Positions 1 to 7,415 of a DNA stretch of 48,093 bases are shown piece after piece (position 1 is the stretch's first letter; each line of letters starts with the position of its first letter). The stretch lies in contig JAFPSR010000072.1 of NCBI GenBank assembly GCA_017413675.1, positions 1 to 48,093 on the forward strand. Reading direction: 5' to 3'. The notes beneath the pieces were generated by a model that was given only the letters and a program-made list of their open reading frames with translations, did not search any database and was not told where the DNA came from. Both the position numbers and the translations under genes were made by a program. Source of the stretch: Clostridia bacterium (lineage in GTDB: Bacteria > Bacillota_A > Clostridia > Christensenellales > UBA1750).

Positions 1-1152
1 AACGTCGCTGCCGGACAGGTCATCTCGCAGGACCGGAATGCGGGGGAACAGGTCCCGGAGAACACGATCATCGGGCTGGTGATCTCCAAAGGCACCAAAC
101 CGTTTGATATGCCGGATGTAACCGGGATGGAAAAGGAGAAGGCGGAAAGCGACCTGATCGTCCTGGGCCTTACGGTGGATATCGAATATGCCGAGGATAG
201 TTCCGTTCCGGAAGGACACGTCATCTCCCAGAGCGTGAAGGCCGGGGATCCGGTCAGCCGGGGAGATACCGTCAAACTGATTATTTCCAGCGGTGCCAAG
301 AAAGCGGTTGTCCCGTATGTGGTCGGACAGACCCGCGAGGAAGCGGTCAAGTCGCTGGAGGAACTTGGCTTCAAGGTCAAAGTGGTCGAAAGCTATGACG
401 ATACCATGGAAATCGGCCGTGTTGTCAGCCAGACCCCGGAAGCGGGTACCACGCAGATCGTGAATACGGAAGTTACGATTGCCGTCTCCAAGGGGCCGGC
501 TCCGACGGCCAAACCGGCGGAAACCAAGGCGCCGACGAAGGCGCCGGCCACCCGTACAGCTACCCCGAAAAGGACAGCGACTCAGAAACCCACCCCGACA
601 AAGACACCTATGATAACCCCGACAGCGAAACCGGCAACACCTACGCATACGCAGAAACCGGCGACACCCACTCCGACGCCGACACCCAAGCCGGCGACAC
701 CCACCCCGACCCCGACGCCGACACCCAAGCCGGCAACACCCACCCCGATCCCGAGCTACACGGTCCCGGGCTTCTCGACGGAGAGTGAGGCAAAGAGCTG
801 GTGCAACAGCCGTGGGATCACCCTGAATGTTTCCTCCAGGCCGTATTCCTGGGAGAACCCGACCGTAGGCACGGTTCTCACCAACCCGAACAAGGGACAG
901 ACGGTTTACTACGGAGGCACTATCACCATCACCGTCAGCAAGGGTGTCAAGCCCATTGCGAAGGGCGATACTGTCTATGTGGATCCGGGTACCGTGTACT
1001 GGTCTCAGAGCAGCGGTACAGGTACCAGCGGGAAATTCACGAACGGCAAAACCGGGACGGTCAAGTATCTGGCCAGCGGGGCAAAATGCCCGTACAACAT
1101 CAACGGAACCGGCTGGTGCCCGGCAGCGAATGTCCATCAGCGGACAAATTAA
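1..1152 (+). CDS. PASTA-repeat surface protein, 3' part (5' end outside window)
   Basis: The reading frame is open from base 1, so the start lies upstream. In order it shows the end of one PASTA repeat (to about base 95), two complete PASTA repeats (about 103-300 and 304-498), a Thr/Pro/Lys-rich stalk (about 500-755), a further PASTA-like repeat (757-945) and a C-terminal SH3-like segment of about 65 residues holding two cysteines. PASTA repeats bind peptidoglycan or muropeptides and are known from PrkC/StkP kinases and some penicillin-binding proteins, so the visible part should lie outside the membrane. A PrkC-type kinase domain upstream is possible, but most PrkC proteins end after the PASTA array; the stalk, extra PASTA and SH3-like tail are atypical. 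The family assignment of the repeats is firm; the identity of the whole protein is not. Confidence 0.85.
   Translation, partial: NVAAGQVISQDRNAGEQVPENTIIGLVISKGTKPFDMPDVTGMEKEKAESDLIVLGLTVDIEYAEDSSVPEGHVISQSVKAGDPVSRGDTVKLIISSGAKKAVVPYVVGQTREEAVKSLEELGFKVKVVESYDDTMEIGRVVSQTPEAGTTQIVNTEVTIAVSKGPAPTAKPAETKAPTKAPATRTATPKRTATQKPTPTKTPMITPTAKPATPTHTQKPATPTPTPTPKPATPTPTPTPTPKPATPTPIPSYTVPGFSTESEAKSWCNSRGITLNVSSRPYSWENPTVGTVLTNPNKGQTVYYGGTITITVSKGVKPIAKGDTVYVDPGTVYWSQSSGTGTSGKFTNGKTGTVKYLASGAKCPYNINGTGWCPAANVHQRTN
658..753 (+). repeat. Tandem repeats encoding the Pro-Ala-Thr-Pro stalk
   Basis: Imperfect direct repeats of 33 and 39 bases plus a partial third copy start at 658, 691 and 730. They encode PATPTPTPTPK-like units that differ by one Thr-Pro step. 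The unit length difference suggests copy-number change by slippage. The stalk probably spaces the two PASTA blocks in the wall. Confidence 0.85.
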
Positions 1153-1181
1153 ACCGGCAAAAGGACACAGTGTGATTCAAT

Positions 1182-1225
1182 AAAAGAACCTCTGCAGACC
1201 CTGATGAGTCTGCAGAGGTTCTTTT
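1182..1225. terminator. Strong bidirectional intrinsic terminator
   Basis: A perfect 18-bp inverted repeat (1182-1199 with 1208-1225, loop 1200-1207) has AAAA at one end and TTTT at the other. It follows the stop codon of the PASTA gene by 30 bases and can work on both strands between the two convergent genes. Confidence 0.9.
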
Positions 1226-1253
1226 CTGCTTGGTACCGGCCGGGAAACAGGAA

Positions 1254-1276
1254 CAGCCGGACGGTACGTCCGGCTG
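1254..1276 (-). terminator. Hairpin downstream of the cystatin-like lipoprotein gene
   Basis: A perfect 10-bp stem (1254-1263 with 1267-1276, 3-base loop) lies just past the stop of the minus-strand lipoprotein gene. It lacks a clean T-tract, so it may only stabilise the mRNA end. Confidence 0.4.
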
Positions 1277-1297
1277 CAGGGAGTAGGAGCGGCAGGA

Positions 1298-2008
1298 TTA
1301 ATCTGCCGTCGGAACAAAGGAAAGATCCAGGGGCTGTGTTTCCGTAATGGAGGCATTCCCGGAAAGATCACGGTAGACGGTTACGAAAGCGTATCCCGGG
1401 ACTTCCTGCGGGTTCATGGAAGAGACATGGCACAGGATGCAGTAATTCATGCCGGCAACGACCTGCTGGCCGATGACGAGGACCGGGGTGGTAATATTCC
1501 CATTGGTGCCTTCCAGGGCTTTATTCAGTGCAGCCAGTCCTTCCTCCTGGGATTCGGGGGCGGACCATCCGCCGATGGCAGGCTGCCCGTCCGGGGCTTT
1601 TTCGTCTTCACTGCCGAAGGGTGTGAAGGTACGCAGGCCGAGCATTTCGGCTTTGCCGTTCAGATCTTCATAGATATATACGATAGAGTAGAAGGTACCG
1701 GTTTTCAGTTCATCCACACTGACTTCCGATTTGCAGAAGAAGGCATGGTTTTTCCCGGATACGACCTGGCTGCCCAGATACGCGAGGGGTTCTGCTGTAA
1801 TTCCCGTGATGGTGGAGGTTGCCTTGTCGAACAGGGCTTTCAGATCCTCCGTTACGGTCGGGACAGACGCAGTTTCCCAGGCACCCGTGGATCCTGCCGG
1901 TTCCTTGATGGTTACGGGCGTTCCCTGCGCAGCTTCCGGTTTCGTACAGCCGGTCAGCAGGGTAAGGCCGATAACGCCGGCCAGCAGTACTGCGATATAT
2001 TTCTTCAT
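1298..2008 (-). CDS. Lipoprotein with two cystatin/stefin-like segments
   Basis: A 236-residue protein. The start at 2008 is chosen because AAAGGAG stands at the right distance upstream and it gives a normal lipoprotein signal (MKKYIAVLL...LLTGC, lipid Cys21); the frame is open further upstream without a site. Two related segments follow. The first has QVVSG at 81-85 and a YSIVYIYEDL strand near 107. The second has GGW at 147-149, QVVAGMNY at 182-189 and YAFVTVYRDL near 206. The order Gly-Gly, QxVxG and closing strands is that of cystatins/stefins, cysteine-protease inhibitors and their fold relatives. Seen: motifs and duplication. Inferred: an exported, membrane-tethered cystatin-fold protein, possibly an inhibitor of host or microbial papain-like proteases. 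Its expression unit is monocistronic between two terminators. Confidence 0.75.
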   Translation of the reverse strand: MKKYIAVLLAGVIGLTLLTGCTKPEAAQGTPVTIKEPAGSTGAWETASVPTVTEDLKALFDKATSTITGITAEPLAYLGSQVVSGKNHAFFCKSEVSVDELKTGTFYSIVYIYEDLNGKAEMLGLRTFTPFGSEDEKAPDGQPAIGGWSAPESQEEGLAALNKALEGTNGNITTPVLVIGQQVVAGMNYCILCHVSSMNPQEVPGYAFVTVYRDLSGNASITETQPLDLSFVPTAD

Positions 2009-2112
2009 CGTAACAATCTCCTTTGGAGGACGGTTCCGCGTCCTCTTTTGTATTTGCATCTTTTAGACGAACGGCCCGTTCCGGAAGTTTCGTGTTTCCG
2101 GGGAAGGTTTGT

Positions 2113-2139
2113 AAAAAAAGACAGGGAAGAGTCCCTGTC
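2113..2139 (-). terminator. Intrinsic terminator of the padR-DUF2812 operon
   Basis: On the minus strand an 8-bp stem (2132-2139 with 2120-2127, 4-base loop) is followed directly by seven T residues (2119-2113). It lies 15 bases past the DUF2812 stop codon. Confidence 0.88.
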
Positions 2140-2153
2140 CTGAAGTACGGCTG

Positions 2154-2702
2154 CTAATCCTGGTACCGCCTGCGGATTTTTCTCAGTTTGATACCGCAGT
2201 AGATAATCAGAAAAGAATAGATTACGAAAAATACACTGAAAAAGACTGCAAAGAATGTTGCTGCCGGGGTGGAACTGTTCCCGGTCGTATACCGGAGGAA
2301 ATTCGGAATCACGCAGCATAGGAAGATACAGGTAAAGGGCAGGAGGCGCGTCTTCACGATTTTGCCGACCCGTTCCACACGGGAAGCATTATCCGAAAAC
2401 AGTTCTCCTTCTTCTTCGGTTGTTGTTTCCTCTGCCGGTTTGCGGAAATAGAGCCAGCCCAGGCAGCTGGCGCAGTATTCCCAGCCGAAATCCCGCAGCA
2501 TCTGCATGTATTCCGGATTCTGTTCGTTGTTCTTAAAATCCAGGCGGTAAATCACATCTTCGGGTTCGCAGGATTCGAACCGGTAGAAGCACGGGGCGAT
2601 GGCATCCACAAGTTTCCAGCCGTTCCTGTGCATTTTCCGGAGCCACTTTTCTTCCTCTTCCCAATCTGCAATTGTAAAGAAACGTACGGATGTCTTACGC
2701 AT
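2154..2702 (-). CDS. DUF2812 family membrane protein
   Basis: A 182-residue protein. The N-terminal part (about 5-90) carries the DUF2812 pattern: F-x-I-A-D-W-E-E-E, a WL..M...GW block, a Phe/Tyr-rich strand and a second GWEYC...GWLYFRK block. Two hydrophobic segments follow at about 117-136 and 147-172, ending in a basic cytoplasmic tail. DUF2812 proteins are commonly encoded next to PadR repressors in Firmicutes; their molecular function is unknown. The start codon overlaps the end of padR by 8 bases, so the two are translated from one mRNA. The role is probably a response to envelope stress or a small molecule, by context only. Confidence 0.85.
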   Translation of the reverse strand: MRKTSVRFFTIADWEEEEKWLRKMHRNGWKLVDAIAPCFYRFESCEPEDVIYRLDFKNNEQNPEYMQMLRDFGWEYCASCLGWLYFRKPAEETTTEEEGELFSDNASRVERVGKIVKTRLLPFTCIFLCCVIPNFLRYTTGNSSTPAATFFAVFFSVFFVIYSFLIIYCGIKLRKIRRRYQD

Positions 2703-3018
2703 GTATTTCCTCTCCTTTGCTGTTCCGGTATAATCTTTCGATCCTTTTGATTTCCAGGGAAAGGATTTCCTTTCCCAGCTCTGTCAGGCTGTACAGTTTT
2801 CGTGTATCCTCTTCACCGGCAAAAGCGATGAGGCCGTCTTTTTCCATTTTGGACAGTGTCCCGTACATGGTACCCGCACTGATCGATACGGCCCCGCCGG
2901 TCATTCTCTTGACCTGCTGGCTGATCCCGTACCCGTGCTGCGGGGTCTTAAGACAGAACAGGATGTAAAATCCGGATTCCGTCATCGGGACGTAGATTCG
3001 TCTGAGCCTTTCCTCCAT
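2695..3018 (-). CDS. PadR family transcriptional regulator
   Basis: A 107-residue protein of normal length for the short PadR subfamily. The winged-helix region has the family hallmarks LKTPQHGYGI and a TMYGTLSKMEKDGLI recognition segment followed by the RKLYSLTELG wing; the C-terminal helix (about 85-107) is the dimerisation arm. A GGAGAAAT-type ribosome site precedes the ATG. PadR proteins repress their own operon and are released by small ligands. Here the promoter carries AT-rich palindromes, including one over the -10 box, fitting autorepression. The gene is co-transcribed with the downstream DUF2812 gene. Confidence 0.92.
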   Translation of the reverse strand: MEERLRRIYVPMTESGFYILFCLKTPQHGYGISQQVKRMTGGAVSISAGTMYGTLSKMEKDGLIAFAGEEDTRKLYSLTELGKEILSLEIKRIERLYRNSKGEEIHA

Positions 3019-3040
3019 TGTGGATTTCTCCTCATTTGAT

Positions 3041-3102
3041 TATCGCGGTTCGATATATCGGACTGCGATATATAATATATCGGACCTCGATACAGTTGTC
3101 AA
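3041..3102 (-). promoter_or_regulatory. padR promoter with overlapping palindromic operators
   Basis: Minus-strand -35 TTGACA (3102-3097), 17-base spacer and -10 TATATT (3079-3074), close to consensus. A perfect 17-base palindrome CGATATATAATATATCG (3066-3082) lies on the -10; a second palindrome CGATATATCG is at 3051-3060, and further TATCG-like half-sites occur at 3041-3045 and 3087-3092. This is the expected layout of an autorepressed PadR promoter. Confidence 0.85.
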
Positions 3103-3372
3103 GCCTTTTTGGGAGAATCGATAAAATATTTTTTGCGGCACGCAGGGGAATGGGGGGAAATCTGCCGGGTGGCCTGAATTATTCCTGTATATCTGCATAA
3201 AGATACCGGAAGAATGCGGTTTTGCGCTTGTCAAAAAATGCATAATTATGGTATAATCACAGAAAATATTACAGAATTCTGCATAAGCAGACGTGCTCCC
3301 TGTAAAATGCCGGGATTTCCGGTTTTTTCAAATGCATATTCATTCGGGAAGCGCGGATGCGGAGGAGGACAC
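3103..3372. other. Divergent intergenic region between padR and the ABC transporter
   Basis: With the padR promoter this makes 354 bases without a gene. The left 125 bases hold only purine-rich sequence with no feature I can support. The promoter for the transporter is at 3228-3257. Its roughly 110-base leader has two short hairpins: TCTGC/GCAGA at 3278-3291 and a five-pair GCCGG/CCGGT stem at 3309-3323 followed by a T-run, which is only a weak attenuator candidate. Confidence 0.5.
3228..3257 (+). promoter_or_regulatory. Promoter of the amino-acid ABC transporter operon
   Basis: TTGTCA (3228-3233), 18-base spacer, TATAAT (3252-3257). The predicted transcription start near 3264 leaves a leader of about 110 bases. 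Confidence 0.8.
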
Positions 3373-4134
3373 ATGAAAAAATGGATTGCCATTGCCCTGG
3401 TGCTGGTGCTTTCCCTGGCAGCCCTCAGCGGCTGTGCCGGGAAGAAAGACGGAGACGGGAAGGTCTGGAAAGTAGCGACCGATACCGTGTTCAAACCCTT
3501 TGAGTATACGGATGCCAACGGCAACTTCGTTGGGATCGATGTGGATATTCTGGCTGCGGTAGCCGAGGACCAGAATTTCAAGTATGAACTGCAGGTCCTG
3601 GGCTGGGATGCCGCCATCGCCGCCTGCCAGGCGGGACAGGCTGATGCCATGATCGCCGGCGCTTCCATTACTGACAAGCGCAAGGAGAGCGGGTGGTTCT
3701 TCTCTGACGGCTACTACGTTGCCACGCAGTGCATGGCTGTAGCCGACAACGCCGGTGTGGAAAGCTTTGAAGACCTCAGCGGCAAGCTCGTAGCTGTCAA
3801 GAACGGGACCCAGGGACAGGAATATGCCGAAAGTCTGAAGGAAAAGTATGGTTTCGAAATCGCGATCTATGAGGATTCCCCCACCATGTACCTCGCCGTG
3901 ACCGGCGGACAGGCTGTTGCCTGTTTCGAGGACACCCCCATCATGAAGGCATCCATTAAGGAAAACGGATATGCCATGCATGTGGTGGAAGGCTCCGAGA
4001 ACGAAGGCGCTCCCTACGGGGTTGCCACGTTCAGCGAGGATAAGGCCGAGTTCCTGAAGATGTTCAATGCCGGCCTGGCCAACATCAAGAAGAACGGCAA
4101 ACTGGACGAGATCCTGAAAAAGTACCTCGGCTGA
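3373..4134 (+). CDS. Polar/basic amino-acid ABC transporter substrate-binding lipoprotein
   Basis: A 253-residue protein. The start is the ATG after GGAGGAGG, which gives an ideal lipoprotein signal (lipobox LSGC, Cys21); the frame continues upstream without a ribosome site. The body is a family-3 solute-binding protein: VATDTVFKPFEY near the N terminus, GIDVDI, the hinge motif AMIAGASIT followed by a K-R-K ligand region, and FEDTPI. These proteins bind polar amino acids such as glutamine, arginine, cystine or histidine outside the membrane and deliver them to a two-gene PAAT importer. The permease and ATPase lie directly downstream after a hairpin. The exact ligand cannot be called from the sequence. 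Confidence 0.92.
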   Translation: MKKWIAIALVLVLSLAALSGCAGKKDGDGKVWKVATDTVFKPFEYTDANGNFVGIDVDILAAVAEDQNFKYELQVLGWDAAIAACQAGQADAMIAGASITDKRKESGWFFSDGYYVATQCMAVADNAGVESFEDLSGKLVAVKNGTQGQEYAESLKEKYGFEIAIYEDSPTMYLAVTGGQAVACFEDTPIMKASIKENGYAMHVVEGSENEGAPYGVATFSEDKAEFLKMFNAGLANIKKNGKLDEILKKYLG

Positions 4135-4164
4135 TCCGTTCCCGCGTATTCTGACTTCCTGAAC

Positions 4165-4206
4165 CCTGCGGCGGGGAAATTGCCCCCGCCGCAGGATATT
4201 CTTTTT
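4165..4206 (+). terminator. Intercistronic terminator/attenuator between binding protein and permease
   Basis: A perfect 12-bp GC-rich stem (4165-4176 with 4184-4195, 7-base loop) is followed by ATATTCTTTTT. It lies inside the operon, before the permease gene. Partial termination here would keep the binding protein in excess over the membrane subunits. Confidence 0.8.
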
Positions 4207-4238
4207 CGTATCTCTTTCCTGCAAAGGTGGTTTCGTGA

Positions 4239-4922
4239 TTGTCTGAAATAATCGTTGAATATGGAAAACTCCTGTTTCCCGCATTCGGGATGACCCTGCT
4301 GCTGGCACTGTACGGACTGTTCTTTGCCTGTATCCTGGGCCTGATCTTCGGGATCATGAGCGTCGTAAGGAACAAGGTCCTGAACGGGATTGCCCTGGTG
4401 TTCGTGTACGCGATCCGCGGCGTCCCCATGATCGTCCTGGCCTATTTCATCTACTTCGGCGTCCCGTATTTCTTCAATAAGATCCTCAACATCGGCGGCG
4501 GCATGACCTTCAGCGCGCTGACGGCCGGTACGATCTGCCTGGCCCTGAACTGCGGCGCCTACATGGCCGAAATTATCCGGGGCGGGATCCAGTCGGTGGA
4601 CCTGGGGCAGATGGAGGCGGCACGGAGTCTGGGACTGCCGTACTGGCGCTCCATGCACCGCGTAGTGCTTCCGCAGGCTATCAAAAACATGACGCCGAGC
4701 ATCATTAACCAGTTCATCATTACCCTGAAGGATACTTCCATCCTTTCGGTTATCGGATTTCCGGAACTGGTCAACAGCGCCAAAAACGTCAATGCCTTAA
4801 CGGGAAAGGTTTTCCAGACCTGGGCGGTTGTTGCCGTCCTCTACCTGATCGCCATTACGATTCTTTCCCGTATCTCGAAGAGACTGGAGAACAAATTAAA
4901 GCATGAGCAGCATATCCACTGA
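4239..4922 (+). CDS. Amino-acid ABC transporter permease
   Basis: A 227-residue integral membrane protein of the HisM/GlnP (PAAT) type. It has about five membrane spans, the EAAxxLG-like coupling helix ([24 protein letters not shown], near residues 127-150) that docks on the ATPase, and the [10 protein letters not shown] segment. The start is a TTG codon: AAAGGTGG stands 8 bases upstream, and no ATG or GTG in frame fits better. Its last 20 bases overlap the ATPase gene. It should form a homodimeric channel with the ATPase encoded next. Confidence 0.93.
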   Translation: MSEIIVEYGKLLFPAFGMTLLLALYGLFFACILGLIFGIMSVVRNKVLNGIALVFVYAIRGVPMIVLAYFIYFGVPYFFNKILNIGGGMTFSALTAGTICLALNCGAYMAEIIRGGIQSVDLGQMEAARSLGLPYWRSMHRVVLPQAIKNMTPSIINQFIITLKDTSILSVIGFPELVNSAKNVNALTGKVFQTWAVVAVLYLIAITILSRISKRLENKLKHEQHIH

Positions 4923-5652
4923 GAGCAGGATCCGGGTTCGGGATCTGCATAAGAGTTTCGGAAAACAGGAAATCCTCAAAGGGATCTCCCTGGATGTCCG
5001 GGAAGGGGAAGTGGTCGTGATCCTCGGCCCTTCCGGATCGGGAAAATCCACCTTCCTGCGCTGTATGAACCGCCTGGAAGACCAGGGGGTGAGCGGCAGC
5101 ATCTTCATCAACGGGGTGGAGATCATGGACCGCAAGACGAACATCAACAAGGTCCGGGAAAAGATCGGGATGGTTTTCCAGCATTTCAACCTGTTCAACA
5201 ATCTGAACGTCCTGAAAAACCTGATGCTGGCGCCGGTCGACCTGAAAGTGGCGACCAAGGAGGAAGCCAAAAAACGGGCGCTCTATTTCCTGGGGAAGGT
5301 CGGGCTGGCCGAAAAGGCGGAAGCGTATCCGTCCGAACTGTCCGGCGGGCAGAAGCAGAGGGTTGCCATTGCCAGGGCTCTGTGCATGAACCCGAATATC
5401 ATGTTCTTTGACGAACCCACCTCGGCTCTGGATCCGGAAATGGTCGGGGAAGTCCTGCAGATTATGAAGCAGCTGGCCCAGGAAGGCATGACCATGGTCG
5501 TGGTTACCCACGAGATCGGGTTTGCCAGGGAAATTGCCGACCGGATTATTTTCCTGGACGGCGGTGTGATTGTGGAGGAAGGCGAACCGGAATCCTTCTT
5601 CCAGAATCCGAAAACCCAGCGTGCCAAAGACTTTATCGATAAAATCCTGTGA
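4903..5652 (+). CDS. Amino-acid ABC transporter ATP-binding protein (GlnQ/HisP type)
   Basis: A 249-residue ATPase of typical PAAT length. Walker [10 protein letters not shown] is at 42-50, the Q-loop in VFQHFNLF near 101, the signature LSGGQ at about 146-150, Walker B MFFDEP near 168-173, the D-loop SALD, and the switch His in [10 protein letters not shown]. It powers import of a polar amino acid through the permease whose gene it overlaps by 20 bases. It is the last gene of the transporter operon. Confidence 0.95.
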   Translation: MSSISTESRIRVRDLHKSFGKQEILKGISLDVREGEVVVILGPSGSGKSTFLRCMNRLEDQGVSGSIFINGVEIMDRKTNINKVREKIGMVFQHFNLFNNLNVLKNLMLAPVDLKVATKEEAKKRALYFLGKVGLAEKAEAYPSELSGGQKQRVAIARALCMNPNIMFFDEPTSALDPEMVGEVLQIMKQLAQEGMTMVVVTHEIGFAREIADRIIFLDGGVIVEEGEPESFFQNPKTQRAKDFIDKIL

Positions 5653-5670
5653 TGAGGATATCGGGAAACC

Positions 5671-5692
5671 GTCCCTGCGGGGACAGCTTTTT
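5671..5692 (+). terminator. Probable weak terminator after the ABC operon
   Basis: A 5-bp GTCCC/GGGAC stem with a TGCG loop (5671-5684) is followed by AGC and five T residues. The stem is short, so read-through into the next operon is likely. Confidence 0.5.
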
Positions 5693-5698
5693 GCGTAC

Positions 5699-5727
5699 TG
5701 TCCTTTCCCTGTCCTTTGTTGTATAAT
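5699..5727 (+). promoter_or_regulatory. Promoter candidate for the msrC operon
   Basis: A perfect TATAAT at 5722-5727 stands 28 bases behind a plausible leader. The -35 (TGTCCT at 5699-5704) is poor, so this call rests on the -10 box. Confidence 0.5.
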
Positions 5728-5761
5728 GCGAAGGAGAAGAAAGCGGAAACGGAGAAAGGTT

Positions 5762-6220
5762 ATGACAGATTATGCTTTGCTGACAGCACAGATCCGCTCC
5801 CTCTCCGAGGGGATTTCCTATCCGGTAACGGTCCTTTCCAACGCTTCGGCGCTGCTTTATGAGGCGCTCCCGGATCTGAACTGGTGCGGGTTTTATCTCC
5901 GGGACGGAGGTACGCTGTACCTGGGGCCGTTCCAGGGGAAGATTGCCTGCACCCTGATCCCGTGGGGGAAAGGGGTATGCGGTACTGCGGCCCGGGACGG
6001 GAAGGCCGTATGTGTTGCGGACGTGCATCAGTTTCCGGGACATATCGCCTGCGACAGCGCCTCCAATTCGGAAATCGTTCTGCCCCTTCGGGTGCACGGG
6101 GAGGTCTGGGGGGTAATGGATCTGGACAGCCCGCTGTTCGGGCGCTTTCTGCCGGAAGATGAAAAAGGGCTTGCAGACATTGCCGGCTGCCTTTCGGAAA
6201 TACTGGAAAAAATAAGCTGA
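5762..6220 (+). CDS. msrC: Free methionine-(R)-sulfoxide reductase (GAF-domain fRMsr)
   Basis: A 152-residue single GAF-domain protein. The ATG at 5762 follows GGAGAAAGG; the longer upstream frame runs back into the ABC gene and is not used. The diagnostic cysteines of the YebR/MsrC family are present: Cys63 in GPFQGKIAC, Cys73 in GKGVCGTA and Cys97 in GHIACDSASNSEIVLPL, which correspond to the recycling and catalytic cysteines of the E. coli enzyme. It reduces free (not protein-bound) methionine-R-sulfoxide in the cytoplasm using thioredoxin. It heads a five-gene run of closely packed genes. Placement right after an amino-acid importer is suggestive of methionine salvage, but that is inference. 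Confidence 0.93.
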   Translation: MTDYALLTAQIRSLSEGISYPVTVLSNASALLYEALPDLNWCGFYLRDGGTLYLGPFQGKIACTLIPWGKGVCGTAARDGKAVCVADVHQFPGHIACDSASNSEIVLPLRVHGEVWGVMDLDSPLFGRFLPEDEKGLADIAGCLSEILEKIS

Positions 6221-6237
6221 AAAAAGGAGAACCCTTC

Positions 6238-6717
6238 ATGCGGAAACTGACCAGGGAAGAAGCTGTCCTGCTGCGCGGCAGGGCAATGGATCTGTTCAAG
6301 GAAGGATATAACTGCGCGCAGGCGGTTGCACTGGCTTTTGCGGATTATGTCCCGATGGAAAAAGAAACGCTGGCAGCCCTGTCCAGTTCCTTCGGGGGCG
6401 GTATGGGCCGGCTTCGGGAAGTCTGCGGGGCAGTATCCGGCATGTTTATGATCTGCGGACTGCGAAAAGGATATACAGGTCCGGAGACCGGACCGGCCAA
6501 AGCGGAGCATTACGCCCGGATCCAGGAAATGGCAGCAGCCTTCCGGGAAAAGAACGGGACGATTATCTGCCGGGAACTGCTGGGACTGGATCATCCGCAG
6601 GACCCGCCGGTGCCGGCGAAGCGGAATGAACATTTCTACCAGACGAGGCCCTGTGCGGAGCTGGTAGGGGATGCTGCGGAAATTGCGGCCCTGTATCTGG
6701 CAGAAGAGGACGAATAA
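6238..6717 (+). CDS. C_GCAxxG_C_C family protein
   Basis: A 159-residue protein with the spaced-cysteine pattern that names this family: NCAQAV near residue 24, a glycine-rich SSFGGGMG block, VCGAVSGMFMICGL, then CRELLGLD near 110 and CAEL near 139. The cysteines and glycines suggest a metal- or cofactor-binding redox protein; no activity is established for the family. A strong AAAGGAG site precedes the ATG. Its stop codon overlaps the next start (TAATG), and it sits in a run with a methionine-sulfoxide reductase. Confidence 0.88.
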   Translation: MRKLTREEAVLLRGRAMDLFKEGYNCAQAVALAFADYVPMEKETLAALSSSFGGGMGRLREVCGAVSGMFMICGLRKGYTGPETGPAKAEHYARIQEMAAAFREKNGTIICRELLGLDHPQDPPVPAKRNEHFYQTRPCAELVGDAAEIAALYLAEEDE

Positions 6718-7415
6718 TGGGAACCAATACTGCCGGGACGAACAGGATCCGGTATGTCCTTTTTGACCTGGACGGGACGCTCACGGACCCGGGAGTCGGG
6801 ATCACCAATTCGGTGGCCTATGCCCTGGAACGGTTCGGGATCCGTACGGAGGACAAAACAAGCCTTTATCCGTACATCGGCCCGCCGCTGATGGATTCTT
6901 TCCGGAAATATGCGCACCTGTCCGCACCGGACAGCCGTAAGGCCATCGCGTATTACCGGGAATATTTCACGGACCGGGGAATTTTCGAGAACGAAGTCTA
7001 TCCGGGAATTCCCGAAATGCTCTCGCGCCTGCGTTCCGGGGGAAAAACCCTGATTCTGGCGACATCCAAACCGGAACCGTTCGCACGGACGGTTCTGACC
7101 CACTTCGGCCTGGACGGCTTTTTTGCCTTCACTGCCGGGGCAACCCTGGACGAAAAACGGACCACGAAACCGGAAGTGATCCGCTACGCCATGGAACTGG
7201 GCGGGTTTTCGGCCGGTCAGGCGGTGATGGTCGGGGACCGGGAACACGATATCCATGGAGCGAAAGAAAACGGGATGTATGCCGTCGGCGTTCTGTATGG
7301 GTATGGGTCCAGGGAAGAACTGATCTGTGCCGGGGCGGATGCCCTGGCAGAAAAACCGGAAAATATTCCGGTGCTTCCTGTCTTTGCGGAAGCGGAAGGG
7401 AAGGATTGTTTGTGA
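6717..7415 (+). CDS. HAD-superfamily phosphatase (phosphoglycolate-phosphatase-like)
   Basis: A 232-residue HAD hydrolase. Motif I is DLDGTLTD with nucleophile Asp17 and acid/base Asp19; a helical cap follows (about 25-90); motif II is LATSKP, motif III the Lys in TTKPEVI, and motif IV MVGDREHDIHGAKENG with the metal-binding Asp. The family removes phosphate from small phosphomonoesters such as phosphoglycolate or nucleotides; the substrate cannot be told. Its start overlaps the previous stop by one base, and its stop overlaps the GTG start of bioY, so translation is coupled on both sides. Confidence 0.9.
   Translation: MGTNTAGTNRIRYVLFDLDGTLTDPGVGITNSVAYALERFGIRTEDKTSLYPYIGPPLMDSFRKYAHLSAPDSRKAIAYYREYFTDRGIFENEVYPGIPEMLSRLRSGGKTLILATSKPEPFARTVLTHFGLDGFFAFTAGATLDEKRTTKPEVIRYAMELGGFSAGQAVMVGDREHDIHGAKENGMYAVGVLYGYGSREELICAGADALAEKPENIPVLPVFAEAEGKDCL

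Noticed and set aside
640..760. Short tandem repeats considered as a CRISPR-like array
   Set aside because: Repeats are in frame and encode a Pro/Thr stalk; there are no unique spacers of constant length and no cas genes.
1427..2143. Plus-strand open frame opposite the cystatin-like lipoprotein
   Set aside because: No signal peptide, ribosome site or motif; the minus-strand gene has both a lipobox and a good ribosome site.
3309..3328. Short CCGG hairpin followed by T-run in the ABC transporter leader as a terminator
   Set aside because: Only five pairs with one wobble; too weak to call beyond a note.
7406..7411. TTG start for bioY
   Set aside because: It would directly abut the AAGGA site; the GTG 6 bases later has normal spacing and overlaps the previous stop as in the rest of the operon.
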